From: Methylotenera_A sp963701715
Lineage (GTDB): Bacteria; Pseudomonadota; Gammaproteobacteria; Burkholderiales; Methylophilaceae
Direction: 5' to 3'
Assembly (NCBI GenBank): GCA_963701715.1
Contig: CAVPAX010000004.1
Coordinates: 496,001 to 560,000 of the forward strand
DNA length: 64,000 bases
Positions within the stretch are counted from its first letter, which is position 1. Every line of letters starts with the position of its first letter. Position numbers and translations under genes: made by a program. The notes beneath the pieces are model-generated. The model was not told where the DNA came from. It did no database searches and was given only the letters and a program-made list of their open reading frames with translations. Below, one piece after another: positions 53,514-61,903 of this stretch.

Positions 53514-53972
53514 ATGTTTGAAGTATTAGTGTTCATGTTTGAAAACTATTTTGCAAATCATGCATTTCCTGACAACGATGTCTTGGCGCAGGAGTTGTCT
53601 GCTGCGGGTTTTGAGCAGTCTGACATTTCAGGCGCAGTTGATTGGTTTCACGAAATGAAAACCATGTTAACCGAGCCTCCCGCAGTTTATTCTCACAAAG
53701 ATACTGGCTTACGCATATTTTCGGCTACAGAGCTTAAAAAAATCAGCACCGAAAGTATTGGTTTTATCTTATTTATACAGCAAGCTAATATTATTAATGA
53801 CGTAGAGCGTGATTTAATTGTTGACCGCGCGATGGCGCTTAAACAAGAACACATTAATATAGAAGAAATGCGCTGGATCACTATGATTGCACTCTGGAAT
53901 AAAGGACGCGAAAAAGATTACTTGTTTGTAGAAGATGCGCTATTTAACCCGCGTGGACTAACTTTCCACTAG
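53514..53972 (+). CDS. smg: Smg family protein (DUF494)
   Basis: 152 aa cytoplasmic helical protein with the family start MFEVLVFMFENYF and LAQELSAAGFEQSDISGAVDW. The end EDALFNPRGLTFH is also typical. It is conserved next to dprA in many proteobacteria; its function is unknown. Where other genomes continue with topA, here the convergent metF follows, overlapping by four bases. Confidence 0.93.
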   Translation: MFEVLVFMFENYFANHAFPDNDVLAQELSAAGFEQSDISGAVDWFHEMKTMLTEPPAVYSHKDTGLRIFSATELKKISTESIGFILFIQQANIINDVERDLIVDRAMALKQEHINIEEMRWITMIALWNKGREKDYLFVEDALFNPRGLTFH

Positions 53973-54820
53973 GTTTTATCAGCAGACTCCAAGCCAATAT
54001 TTGAGATAATATTGGAAATAATGCCTGCTTGATTCAATGTATAGAAATGTAGGCTGGGTACACCCCAAGCTAATAAGCGCTCGCACAGCTCACTCACCAC
54101 ATCCACACCAAGCGCGCGTAACGAAGGCAAATCATCTGCATAGGCTTCTAAACGCAAGCGCAGCCATCGTGGAATCTCCGCACCGCACACGCCAGAAAAA
54201 CGTGCCAGCTGCGTGTAATTGTAAATCGGCATTACGCCCGGAACGATTGGCACTGTAATCCCTTCTGCGACACAGCCGTCCACAAATCTGAAGTATGCAT
54301 CCGCATTATAAAAATACTGCGTAATAGCCGCGTTGGCTCCAGCCTCTATTTTGCGTTTAAAATTAGCCATGTCTTTGGCGGCTGATAGCGCTTCCGGGTG
54401 AAATTCAGGATATGCTGCAACATCCAGGTAAAACCAATTACCCGTTTCTTGGCGAATAAAACTCACTAACTCATTAGCGTGTTTAAAATCGCCCACGCTC
54501 ACCTCACCAGATGGCACATCGCCACGCAACGTTACCAAACGCTTAATGCCTTTTTTCTTGTAAGCTGAGAGCAATTCACGAATTTCTTCCTTACTGGAAG
54601 ATATGCAAGAAATATGCGGCGCAGCTTGATGACCTTCCGCCTGAATTTCAAATACGGTTTCCATGGTTCTATCGCGAGTTGAACCGCCAGCACCAAACGT
54701 AACCGAGAAAAATTCAGGGTTAAATTTTGCCAGCTGTACGCGCGTTTCACGTAAATTGGCAATACCCTCAGCCGTTTTTGGCGGAAAAAACTCAAAACTT
54801 AATGGAATATGCTTGTTCAT
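53969..54820 (-). CDS. metF: MetF, 5,10-methylenetetrahydrofolate reductase
   Basis: 283 aa flavin TIM-barrel enzyme making methyl-THF for methionine. Motifs: LSFEFFPPKTAEGIANL, FFSVTFGAGGSTRDRTMETV, KRLVTLRGDVPSG, FYLDVAAYPEFHPEA, AITQYFYNADAYFRFVD and WGVPSLHFYTLNQA. It is the last gene of the ahcY - holin-like - metF run, so its expression may follow the SAH riboswitch. The 3' end overlaps convergent smg. Confidence 0.96.
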   Translation of the reverse strand: MNKHIPLSFEFFPPKTAEGIANLRETRVQLAKFNPEFFSVTFGAGGSTRDRTMETVFEIQAEGHQAAPHISCISSSKEEIRELLSAYKKKGIKRLVTLRGDVPSGEVSVGDFKHANELVSFIRQETGNWFYLDVAAYPEFHPEALSAAKDMANFKRKIEAGANAAITQYFYNADAYFRFVDGCVAEGITVPIVPGVMPIYNYTQLARFSGVCGAEIPRWLRLRLEAYADDLPSLRALGVDVVSELCERLLAWGVPSLHFYTLNQAGIISNIISNIGLESADKT

Positions 54821-54842
54821 TATTTTTTATTACTTTAATTTC

Positions 54843-55187
54843 TTAATCTTTATCAATCACAACCGCACTTAATATCCATGACATTACACTGTAAGCAAAT
54901 GCACCAATGATGCCCGCAGTCAGCGTCTTAACTTCAAAGCCTTGCAGAAAATGCCCTACTCCCCAGAATAAAACACCATTAATGACGAAGATAAACAAGC
55001 CCAAGGTTAGTATGGTGACTGGTAAAGTTAAAATCACTAAGATTGGTTTAATCAACATATTTGCCAAACCAATCACCACCGCAGCTACTAACGCAACCAG
55101 CAGGCTTGACACATGAATATCAGGCACGAGATAAGCAACGCCCAATAAGGCCAATGCATTCAACAACCAACCCACAAGCAATTTCAT
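54843..55187 (-). CDS. Phage holin family IV (DUF-type) small membrane protein
   Basis: 114 aa protein with four hydrophobic helices (LLVGWLLNALALLGVAYLV, LLVALVAAVVIGLANMLI, ILTLPVTILTLGLFIFVING, GIIGAFAYSVMSWILSAVVI). NMLIKPILVILTLPVTILTLGLF marks the Phage_holin_4_2 family, a chromosomal membrane protein family not tied to prophage. It sits between ahcY and metF in betaproteobacteria; no function is known. The stop-to-start gaps to its neighbours are 14 and 22 bases. Confidence 0.88.
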   Translation of the reverse strand: MKLLVGWLLNALALLGVAYLVPDIHVSSLLVALVAAVVIGLANMLIKPILVILTLPVTILTLGLFIFVINGVLFWGVGHFLQGFEVKTLTAGIIGAFAYSVMSWILSAVVIDKD

Positions 55188-55201
55188 GTGTCCGCCCTTA
55201 A

Positions 55202-56626
55202 TTAATAACGATAATGCTCGGCTTTATATGGACCTTCTTTTGAGACCCCGATATAAGCTGCTTGCTGATCCGTCAGTCGAGTCAATTGAGCATTTAGTTT
55301 TTTCAATTGCAAAATAGCTACTTTTTCATCCAGATGCTTCGGCAAAGTATAGACGCCCACAGGGTATTTGTCAGCTTGTGTAAATAACTCGATTTGGGCA
55401 ATGGTTTGATTAGCAAATGAGGAGCTCATCACATAGCTCGGATGACCTGTACCACAACCCAAGTTTACCAACCGGCCTTTTGCCAACAAAATAATCTTTT
55501 TGCCGTCAGGGAAAATCACATGGTCAACTTGCGGCTTAATTTCATCCCACTCATATTTCTCCAGAGAAGCCACATCAATCTCATTATCAAAGTGACCGAT
55601 ATTGCAGACAATCGCCTGATCCTTCATTTTTGCCATATGGTCATGTGTAATCACATGGTAATTACCCGTTGCTGTGACAAAAATATCGCCATGCTCGCAA
55701 GCATAATCCATGGTTACTACTCGATAACCTTCCATCGCCGCTTGAAGTGCACAGATTGGATCAATTTCAGTCACCCAAACCTGAGCAGAAAGCGCACGTA
55801 GCGCTTGTGCTGAACCTTTGCCCACATCGCCATAACCCGCAACCACAGCCACTTTTCCGGCAATCATCACATCGGTTGCACGTTTAACCGCATCTACCAA
55901 CGATTCACGGCAACCATATAAATTATCAAATTTGGATTTGGTTACTGAATCGTTCACGTTTATTGCAGGAAAGGCTAATTTCCCTTCTTTATGCATCTGA
56001 TACAAACGATGCACACCTGTTGTCGTTTCTTCAGTAACACCTTTGATTTTACTTAAACGCGTGGAATACCAAGTAGGGTCGGTCTTCAGCTTTTCTTTGA
56101 TTGAGTTAAACAAGCAGATTTCTTCCTCACTTGTTGGATTAGCAATTACAGACAAATCTTTTTCCGCGCGCGTACCAAGGTGTAACAGTAAGGTCGCATC
56201 TCCACCATCGTCCAAGATCATGTTCGAATAACCACCGTCAGACCATTCAAAAATTCGGTGGGTATAATCCCAGTATTCAGTTAAGGTTTCGCCCTTAATA
56301 GCAAACACTGGCGTACCGCCAGCGGCAATCGCTGCTGCAGCGTGGTCTTGCGTTGAATAAATATTGCATGAAGCCCAGCGCACTTCCGCGCCTAAATCCT
56401 TAAGCGTTTCAATCAGCACAGCAGTTTGAATGGTCATGTGAAGGCTGCCAGTAATGCGTGCGTCTTTTAGCGGTTGAGCCTTTGCATATTCTTCGCGAAT
56501 CGCCATCAAGCCCGGCATTTCTGTTTCGGCAATAGCAATTTCTTTGCGGCCGAAAGCAGCCAGGCCAATATCGGCAATTACATAATCTTTGGCTGTATTT
56601 TTAACATCAGCAGTCACAGTATTCAT
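55202..56626 (-). CDS. ahcY: AhcY, S-adenosylhomocysteine hydrolase
   Basis: 474 aa NAD-dependent enzyme splitting SAH into adenosine and homocysteine. Visible: ITGSLHMTIQTAVLIETL, NIYSTQDHAAAAIA, DDGGDATLLLHLG, GVTEETTTGVHRLYQM, the NAD-binding VAVVAGYGDVGKGSAQALR, VCNIGHFDNEID and the C-terminal PYKAEHYRY. The length includes the roughly 40-residue insert common in proteobacteria. The ATG at 56626 has AAGGAA upstream and is preferred to an in-frame TTG at 56632. An SAH riboswitch precedes it. Confidence 0.97.
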   Translation of the reverse strand: MNTVTADVKNTAKDYVIADIGLAAFGRKEIAIAETEMPGLMAIREEYAKAQPLKDARITGSLHMTIQTAVLIETLKDLGAEVRWASCNIYSTQDHAAAAIAAGGTPVFAIKGETLTEYWDYTHRIFEWSDGGYSNMILDDGGDATLLLHLGTRAEKDLSVIANPTSEEEICLFNSIKEKLKTDPTWYSTRLSKIKGVTEETTTGVHRLYQMHKEGKLAFPAINVNDSVTKSKFDNLYGCRESLVDAVKRATDVMIAGKVAVVAGYGDVGKGSAQALRALSAQVWVTEIDPICALQAAMEGYRVVTMDYACEHGDIFVTATGNYHVITHDHMAKMKDQAIVCNIGHFDNEIDVASLEKYEWDEIKPQVDHVIFPDGKKIILLAKGRLVNLGCGTGHPSYVMSSSFANQTIAQIELFTQADKYPVGVYTLPKHLDEKVAILQLKKLNAQLTRLTDQQAAYIGVSKEGPYKAEHYRY

Positions 56627-56692
56627 TTCCAATTTCCTTGAATGTGTGACAGGAGGGAAGGGGTAATTTAAAACTATAGAAGTAACACCTAT

Positions 56693-56719
56693 CTCACCCG
56701 TATCCCGTGCCTGGCACGG
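56693..56719 (-). promoter_or_regulatory. Possible expression platform of the SAH riboswitch
   Basis: Directly after the aptamer, a compact palindrome CCGTGCC-A-GGCACGG (56719-56705) is followed by GGGTGAG (56699-56693). GGTGAG is complementary to CTCACC at the aptamer's 3' edge (56733-56728), so an alternative stem could compete with the GCGCTC strand of the pseudoknot. It is inferred from complementarity only. Confidence 0.45.
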
Positions 56720-56727
56720 TTAATATT

Positions 56728-56788
56728 GGTGAGCGCCGTTAAACATCTTCCGAGCCTGGGAGAAGAACTCTCGCAGCGCTCCTCGGAA
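56728..56788 (-). ncRNA. SAH riboswitch upstream of ahcY
   Basis: Minus-strand RNA matching the S-adenosylhomocysteine riboswitch (Rfam SAH family). Its 5' part is CCGAGGAGCGCTGC (56786-56773), then a GAGA/TCTC hairpin, CCAGGCTCGG (to 56750) and AACGGCGCTCACC at the 3' end. CCGAG pairs with CTCGG to form the outer helix and GAGCGC with GCGCTC to form the pseudoknot, both perfectly. It lies 102 bases before the ahcY ATG. SAH riboswitches turn genes on when SAH accumulates, here most likely ahcY, the holin-like gene and metF. Confidence 0.93.
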
Positions 56789-56796
56789 CGAGGGAG

Positions 56797-56825
56797 ATTA
56801 TACGCGCATTCTTTTTACTTACCAA
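56797..56825 (-). promoter_or_regulatory. Sigma-70 promoter of the riboswitch-ahcY transcript
   Basis: On the minus strand TTGGTA (56825-56820), a 17-base spacer and a perfect TATAAT (56802-56797). Transcription would start about 56790, at the first base of the riboswitch. Confidence 0.75.
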
Positions 56826-56837
56826 CTGTAAAAGATA

Positions 56838-58067
56838 CTAGTCCCAGATTTCGAACTGGCTCCAAATCTCATTAATATCATGAACACCCCAAACTACTGG
56901 ATCTTCATGACCGACAATTGAATCTTGTGAATTTGGCTTAGACAAATCCAACACCTCAATCGGAATACGTGAGTTTGATTTGGTTGAGAAGAATACTTTA
57001 ACAATGGGCGTCAGTAAGGATTTTGAGCTTTGGTCTATCACTACTGCTAATCGCCCAGATTTAAGTTTAATCATTGAGCCTATAGGATAAATTCCTACGC
57101 TTTTAACAAATGCCTTAAACACCGTGTCATCAAAATGTTCGGCCCATTGGGCCATGCGGTGTAAAGAAACGCCTGGCTCCCAACCGTCCTTGTAAGGACG
57201 ATTAGAAGTCACGGCATCATACACATCGCAAACTGCGCCCATTTTCGCAAACAAGCTAATTTCATCAGCTTTTAGCTTATGAGGATACCCCATTCCATTC
57301 ACTTTTTCGTGATGATGTAAACACACATCCAATACGACTTCATCTGTGATGTTTGCTTTAACCAGCATGGCATGCCCACGCTCTGGGTGTAACTTAACCG
57401 TAGTAAACTCTTCATCGGTAAGTGCTCCAGGTTTGTTCAGCACCTCTATCGGCACACCTGCCTTGCCAATATCGTGTAATAAGCCTGCCATTCCCGCCTG
57501 CTTAGTCTCAGCTTCAGACAACCCAAGCTCCTTTGCCAGCGCCACCATCAAAGCACAAACAGCAACAGAGTGCATATACGTGTAATCGTCTTTGTTTTTT
57601 AAGCGTACCAAGCTAATAAGCGCACCTTCATTACGCGCAACCGAAGCCGCAATATCATCAACCAACCTTAATGCGGCCTTGGCATTGACAGCTTTGCCCA
57701 TGCGCACCTCGTCGAACATCTTAGCGACTGCCTTTTTAGACGCCTTAATTACTCTTTTGGCACGATCTTGCTCTTCCGCAGTAGGGCTATGGGTTGCTAT
57801 TGATGTAGGATTTATTTTGGGAGATGGTACTGCTACAGGCGCTTCTACTTCTTTTACCTTTTCTTGCTTTTTCAACTCAACAACATCTAAACCTTTAGAC
57901 GTGTCAATGACGACTTCTTTGATGATACTCACTTGAAGTTTCTTTAAGTCAGAAGGATCTTCTAATTTAAAAGCTTTATTCCAGAACGGATGGTCTATCC
58001 ATGAACCTTTCAGTTCATGAATAAACATGCCTAAACGAACTTGTTTGGTGTGTATTACCTTTAACAT
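56838..58067 (-). CDS. HD-GYP domain protein, likely c-di-GMP phosphodiesterase
   Basis: 409 aa cytoplasmic protein. Residues about 1-125 form a DUF3391-type N-terminal region (VRLGMFIHELKGSWIDHPFW). The HD-GYP domain follows (about 150-330) with MAGLLHDIGKAGVPIEVLNK, HPERGHAML, CLHHHEKVNGMGYP and GAVCDVYDAVTSNRPYKDG. All metal-ligand histidine/aspartate positions and the GYP triplet are kept, so c-di-GMP hydrolysis is expected. A C-terminal beta-rich part follows. It lies between metK and the ahcY promoter on the same strand; the ATG abuts a large hairpin. Confidence 0.92.
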   Translation of the reverse strand: MLKVIHTKQVRLGMFIHELKGSWIDHPFWNKAFKLEDPSDLKKLQVSIIKEVVIDTSKGLDVVELKKQEKVKEVEAPVAVPSPKINPTSIATHSPTAEEQDRAKRVIKASKKAVAKMFDEVRMGKAVNAKAALRLVDDIAASVARNEGALISLVRLKNKDDYTYMHSVAVCALMVALAKELGLSEAETKQAGMAGLLHDIGKAGVPIEVLNKPGALTDEEFTTVKLHPERGHAMLVKANITDEVVLDVCLHHHEKVNGMGYPHKLKADEISLFAKMGAVCDVYDAVTSNRPYKDGWEPGVSLHRMAQWAEHFDDTVFKAFVKSVGIYPIGSMIKLKSGRLAVVIDQSSKSLLTPIVKVFFSTKSNSRIPIEVLDLSKPNSQDSIVGHEDPVVWGVHDINEIWSQFEIWD

Positions 58068-58069
58068 AT

Positions 58070-58106
58070 GCCATTGCTAAATTGTTTTCACAATTCTAGC
58101 AATGGC
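58070..58106 (-). promoter_or_regulatory. Long hairpin between metK and the HD-GYP start codon
   Basis: A 10-bp perfect outer stem (GCCATTGCTA with TAGCAATGGC) continues as a 5-bp inner stem (AATTG/CAATT) with one bulged base and a 6-base loop. It ends two bases before the HD-GYP ATG at 58067. It leaves no unpaired ribosome site and is not followed by a T run, so it is more likely a translation control or mRNA-processing element than a plain terminator. Confidence 0.65.
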
Positions 58107-58124
58107 ATTGTAAAATCAATTACT

Positions 58125-59282
58125 CTAAATAGAGGCTTTTAATGCGGTTGCTTTATCAATCGCTTCCCAGGTGAACTCCGGTTCATCGCGGCCAAAATGG
58201 CCATAAGCGGCTGTTTTAGCGTAGATTGGGCGCAGTAAGTCTAGCATTTTCACAATACCTTTAGGGCGCAAGTCAAAATGTTCTAACACCAAATTCGTAA
58301 GCACCTCGTTTGAAACCTTGCCCGTACCATAAGTTTCCACCATTACACTGGTTGGCCGTGCAACACCGATAGCGTAACTAACTTGTACTAGGCATTTATC
58401 TGCTAAGCCTGCGGCCACAATATTTTTGGCCACGTAGCGACCCGCATAGGCTGCTGAACGGTCTACTTTGGAAGGGTCTTTACCGGAGAAAGCACCGCCG
58501 CCGTGAGGCGCTGCGCCACCGTAGGTATCGACAATAATTTTACGGCCGGTGAGGCCGCAATCGCCTTGCGGGCCGCCGACGACAAAGCGACCGGTAGGAT
58601 TCACCAGATATTTAATTTCGCCTTTAATCAGCTCTTTAGGCAACATCGGCTTGATGATTTCTTCAATCGTCGCTTCTCGAATAGCATCCAGGCTCATTTC
58701 CGGCGCGTGCTGCGTAGAAACCAGCACAGTGTCGATCTTATGCGGTTTTCCATCCACGTACTGCACGGTCACTTGTGATTTCGCATCCGGGCGCAGCCAT
58801 GGCAGGCGGCCATCTTTACGCAACTGCGCCTGACGCTCCATGATGCGGTGACTGAGCCATATCGGCAAAGGCATGAGTTGTGGCGTTTCATTCACTGCAT
58901 AACCGAACATTAAGCCTTGGTCGCCCGCACCTTGGTCGAGCGGATCATCATTGGCGTTGTCCACGCCTTGGGCGATATCAGGTGACTGCTTGTCATACGC
59001 TACCAGTACTGCGCATCCCTTGTAATCAATGCCGTATTCGGTATTGTCATAGCCGATGCGTTTAATCGCATCTCGTGCCACTTTAATGTAATCGACGTTT
59101 GCGGTTGTAGTAATTTCACCAGCTAGCACAATCAAACCAGTATTGGCGAGGGTTTCAGCAGCCACGCGCGCAGTTGGGTCTTGTGCCAGAATGGCATCTA
59201 AAATACTATCGGATACTTGGTCTGCGAGTTTGTCTGGGTGACCTTCAGAAACTGATTCTGAAGTAAAAAGATATTCGTTCAT
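58125..59282 (-). CDS. metK: MetK, S-adenosylmethionine synthetase
   Basis: 385 aa enzyme joining ATP and methionine. Family motifs: TSESVSEGHPDKLADQVSD, GAGDQGLMFGYAVNETP, RPDAKSQVTVQYVDGKP, GPQGDCGLTGRKIIVDTYGG, GGGAFSGKDPSKVDRSAAYA and GHFGRDEPEFTWE near the C-terminus. It is first in the minus-strand methyl-cycle block. The 157-base upstream region shared with dapF shows a TACAAT hexamer and a small GTATTC/GAATAC repeat (59323-59348), but no SAM riboswitch that I can recognise. Confidence 0.97.
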   Translation of the reverse strand: MNEYLFTSESVSEGHPDKLADQVSDSILDAILAQDPTARVAAETLANTGLIVLAGEITTTANVDYIKVARDAIKRIGYDNTEYGIDYKGCAVLVAYDKQSPDIAQGVDNANDDPLDQGAGDQGLMFGYAVNETPQLMPLPIWLSHRIMERQAQLRKDGRLPWLRPDAKSQVTVQYVDGKPHKIDTVLVSTQHAPEMSLDAIREATIEEIIKPMLPKELIKGEIKYLVNPTGRFVVGGPQGDCGLTGRKIIVDTYGGAAPHGGGAFSGKDPSKVDRSAAYAGRYVAKNIVAAGLADKCLVQVSYAIGVARPTSVMVETYGTGKVSNEVLTNLVLEHFDLRPKGIVKMLDLLRPIYAKTAAYGHFGRDEPEFTWEAIDKATALKASI

Positions 59283-59439
59283 TATGCGCCTTGAAAACTA
59301 ATAAGTTAAAAAAAGTAAAACAGTATTCACTAAAGGCTAAAGGAATACCGAAAATCACTTTGAGTCGCGCATTGTACACTTTAAATCAAATAGTTGGCGT
59401 AAATTTGCTAGAATACTGTAACTTTAAATTGTTAAGAAT

Positions 59440-60273
59440 ATGTTACTAAAATTCACTAAAATGCAGGGCGCAGGCAACGATTTTGTGGTCATTGACAGCT
59501 TCACTTCGCCTGTCACATTGACTTCAGCGCAGATTAAAAAAATCGCTAATCGCCATTTTGGCGTGGGCTGCGACCAATTACTCATTGTAGAAAAAACAAG
59601 CACACCCAACGTAGATTTTCGCTATCGCATCTTTAATGCTGATGGCGGCGAAGTAGAACAATGCGGCAATGGTGCACGCTGTTTTGTGCGCTTTGTGACG
59701 GAAAAAGGCTTAACCTACAAACGCGAAATTGCGGTTGAAACCCGTTGCGGCATCATTACGCTGACGCTTCGTGATGATGGTCAAGTTACTGTGAATATGG
59801 GCGCGCCAATATTCGAACCTGCAAAGATTCCATTTATTGCAGAAAAAAGACAAGCAACATATGCCCTGCAAGCCAATAACCATGCTGTCTCCGTGGCTGT
59901 GGTTTCTATGGGTAATCCGCATGCGGTGACTTTGGTGGACGATGTAGATAGCGCCAATGTCGCCGAACTCGGCCCACAGATTGAAGCACATGCCAGTTTT
60001 CCACAGCGCGTCAATGCAGGCTTTATGCAGGTTATAAATTCACACGAAATTAAATTGCGCGTGTATGAGCGCGGCAGCGGAGAAACACTATCTTGCGGTA
60101 CGGGTGCCTGCGCTGCAGCCGTCAGCGGAATTCAGCTAGGGGCTTTACAATCACCCGTACTGGTTCACACACGCGGTGGTAAACTTAACATTGAATGGCA
60201 TGGTGAAGGTCAACCTGTCATGATGACAGGCCCGGCTGAAATTGTGTTTGAAGGTCAGATAGAAATTAACTAA
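59440..60273 (+). CDS. dapF: DapF, diaminopimelate epimerase
   Basis: 277 aa PLP-independent racemase of the lysine/peptidoglycan pathway. Both catalytic cysteines are present: EVEQCGNGARCFVRF (first) and SGETLSCGTGACAAAVSG (second). The start KFTKMQGAGNDFVVID and VSMGNPHAVTLVDDVD are also diagnostic. It opens the conserved dapF-DUF484-xerC unit. Confidence 0.97.
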   Translation: MLLKFTKMQGAGNDFVVIDSFTSPVTLTSAQIKKIANRHFGVGCDQLLIVEKTSTPNVDFRYRIFNADGGEVEQCGNGARCFVRFVTEKGLTYKREIAVETRCGIITLTLRDDGQVTVNMGAPIFEPAKIPFIAEKRQATYALQANNHAVSVAVVSMGNPHAVTLVDDVDSANVAELGPQIEAHASFPQRVNAGFMQVINSHEIKLRVYERGSGETLSCGTGACAAAVSGIQLGALQSPVLVHTRGGKLNIEWHGEGQPVMMTGPAEIVFEGQIEIN

Positions 60274-60287
60274 ATATAGAGATAATC

Positions 60288-60956
60288 ATGCAAGAAAATG
60301 AAATAATAGTTTCTGAAGAACTCATCAAAACTTATCTACAAGCCAACCCGCATTTTTTTGAGCAACATGCCAATCTGCTTGCCAGCATTTATCTGCCAAG
60401 CCCCCATGGCAGCGGCACAATTTCTTTGGCCGAACGTCAGCAACTGGCACAACGCGACAAAATTAATGCATTGGAGGAACGATTTGCGGAACTGGTGCTA
60501 AATGCTAAAGATAACGACGCCATTGCTAATAAAATTCATGCATTAAATGTCGAGCTGCACAAAGCCAAGAGTTTTGATGAAATAGAGCAGCTGATCAGCG
60601 CGCTGTTACCTGAGCATTTTGATTTGACAGATACCTGCCTGCGTATCTGGACTAAGCCGCTCGACCCGGAAGACAATACAAACCTGGTATTTAGCGAGGT
60701 CACTGAAGAGGCTAAAACATGGACTACAGCACTCCCGCAACCTTATTGCGGCAAGCAACCAGATATTGTGACCGAAGATTGGTTTATTGAACCGGCAGCC
60801 TCCATCGCGCTCATTCCTTTGCGCCTTCAACAAACGATTGGATTTTTAGCCCTTGCCAGTGATGACAAAAATCGTTTTTATAGTGAAATGGGCACCGATT
60901 TTCTTTCAAAAATTGGCGAAATCTTAAGTGCTGCATTATCACGGCACTTGGAATAA
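60288..60956 (+). CDS. DUF484 (GAF-like) protein
   Basis: 222 aa cytoplasmic protein. The N-terminal helix pair LKTYLQANPHFFEQHANLL-type (VSEELIKTYLQANPHFFEQH) and the PSPHGSGTISLAERQ segment identify DUF484. A GAF-like fold follows (about 90-220). It is regularly encoded between dapF and xerC; its role is unknown. It is 14 bases after dapF and 25 before xerC. Confidence 0.93.
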   Translation: MQENEIIVSEELIKTYLQANPHFFEQHANLLASIYLPSPHGSGTISLAERQQLAQRDKINALEERFAELVLNAKDNDAIANKIHALNVELHKAKSFDEIEQLISALLPEHFDLTDTCLRIWTKPLDPEDNTNLVFSEVTEEAKTWTTALPQPYCGKQPDIVTEDWFIEPAASIALIPLRLQQTIGFLALASDDKNRFYSEMGTDFLSKIGEILSAALSRHLE

Positions 60957-60981
60957 ATAGACAATAGAATAAATAGGCAAT

Positions 60982-61863
60982 GTGGAATTATTAAAAGAAT
61001 ATCTTGAGTTTTTAAACTTCGAGCGCGGCTTAAGCCCGCTCACCCGCGAAAATTACGCCAGAGATATTACACAACTCATCAAATTAGCAGATTCCACCAA
61101 ACTTAACGAACTTCAAACCAACCATATACGCCGCTTTATTGCCAACTTGCACAGCAAAGGTCTTGGCGGAAAAAGTATCGCACGCATGCTCTCGAGCTGG
61201 CGCGGATTTTTTGACTATCTGGTAAAACGGCGCGGCTTCAGCAACAACCCTGTTGTTGGTCTGCGCGCACCAAAATCACCCAAAACCTTGCCGCAGGCTT
61301 TATCTATTGAACAGACTGTAAAGCTGGTAGATATTGGCGATGACGACGTTTTAAGCATTCGCGACCACGCTATTTTAGAGCTGTTTTACTCCAGCGGATT
61401 ACGCTTGAGCGAACTGGTGAATTTGAATCTGGACGCGCTGGATTTCTCGGAAGGCACCGTGCAGGTCACCGGTAAAGGCAATAAAACACGCATTGTGCCG
61501 CTGGGCAGCCACGCCATGGATGCCATACAAAAATGGTTAAAAAACCGTGCTGAGCTTTTAGCAAACAATGCCTCTGAAAAGGCCGTATTTATTGGCTTGC
61601 AGGGCAGGCGAATTTCAGCAAGAAACATTCAATATCGGCTAAAAGAATGGTCGATTAAACAAGGCATTAATTCCTCCGTGCATCCGCACATGCTGCGCCA
61701 CAGCTTTGCCACACACGTATTGCAGAGCAGCGGCGATTTACGCGCCGTGCAAGAGATGCTGGGCCACGCCAACATCAGCACCACGCAGGTGTATACGCAT
61801 CTGGATTATCAGCATTTAACCAAAGTATATGACCAGGCTCACCCTAGAGCAAAAAAGAAATAA
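60982..61863 (+). CDS. xerC: XerC, site-specific tyrosine recombinase
   Basis: 293 aa recombinase that, with XerD, resolves chromosome dimers at dif. The N-terminal SAM-like domain (about 1-85) includes RGLSPLTRENYARDI and the catalytic part keeps all residues: SSGLRLSELVNLNLD (Arg), TGKGNKTRIVPL (Lys), HPHMLRHSFATHVL (His, Arg), MLGHANISTTQVYTHLD (His and the Tyr nucleophile). GTG at 60982 is the start. It is a chromosomal gene with standard context, not a mobile-element integrase. Confidence 0.95.
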   Translation: MELLKEYLEFLNFERGLSPLTRENYARDITQLIKLADSTKLNELQTNHIRRFIANLHSKGLGGKSIARMLSSWRGFFDYLVKRRGFSNNPVVGLRAPKSPKTLPQALSIEQTVKLVDIGDDDVLSIRDHAILELFYSSGLRLSELVNLNLDALDFSEGTVQVTGKGNKTRIVPLGSHAMDAIQKWLKNRAELLANNASEKAVFIGLQGRRISARNIQYRLKEWSIKQGINSSVHPHMLRHSFATHVLQSSGDLRAVQEMLGHANISTTQVYTHLDYQHLTKVYDQAHPRAKKK

Positions 61864-61903
61864 AGTATTTTATCCCGCTCGATTTTCTGTTATCTTAAAA
61901 AGT

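Noticed and set aside
54843..55187. Prophage remnant, from the holin-family protein
   Set aside because: This holin-like family is widespread as a single chromosomal gene; there are no other phage genes around it.
59283..59439. SAM-sensing riboswitch before metK
   Set aside because: The leader is AT-rich with only a 6-bp repeat and a CTAAAGG duplication; none of the conserved cores of SAM riboswitch classes is visible.
60982..61863. Tyrosine recombinase as a sign of an integrated element
   Set aside because: Sequence and dapF-DUF484 context identify housekeeping xerC; no att repeats or phage genes are nearby.
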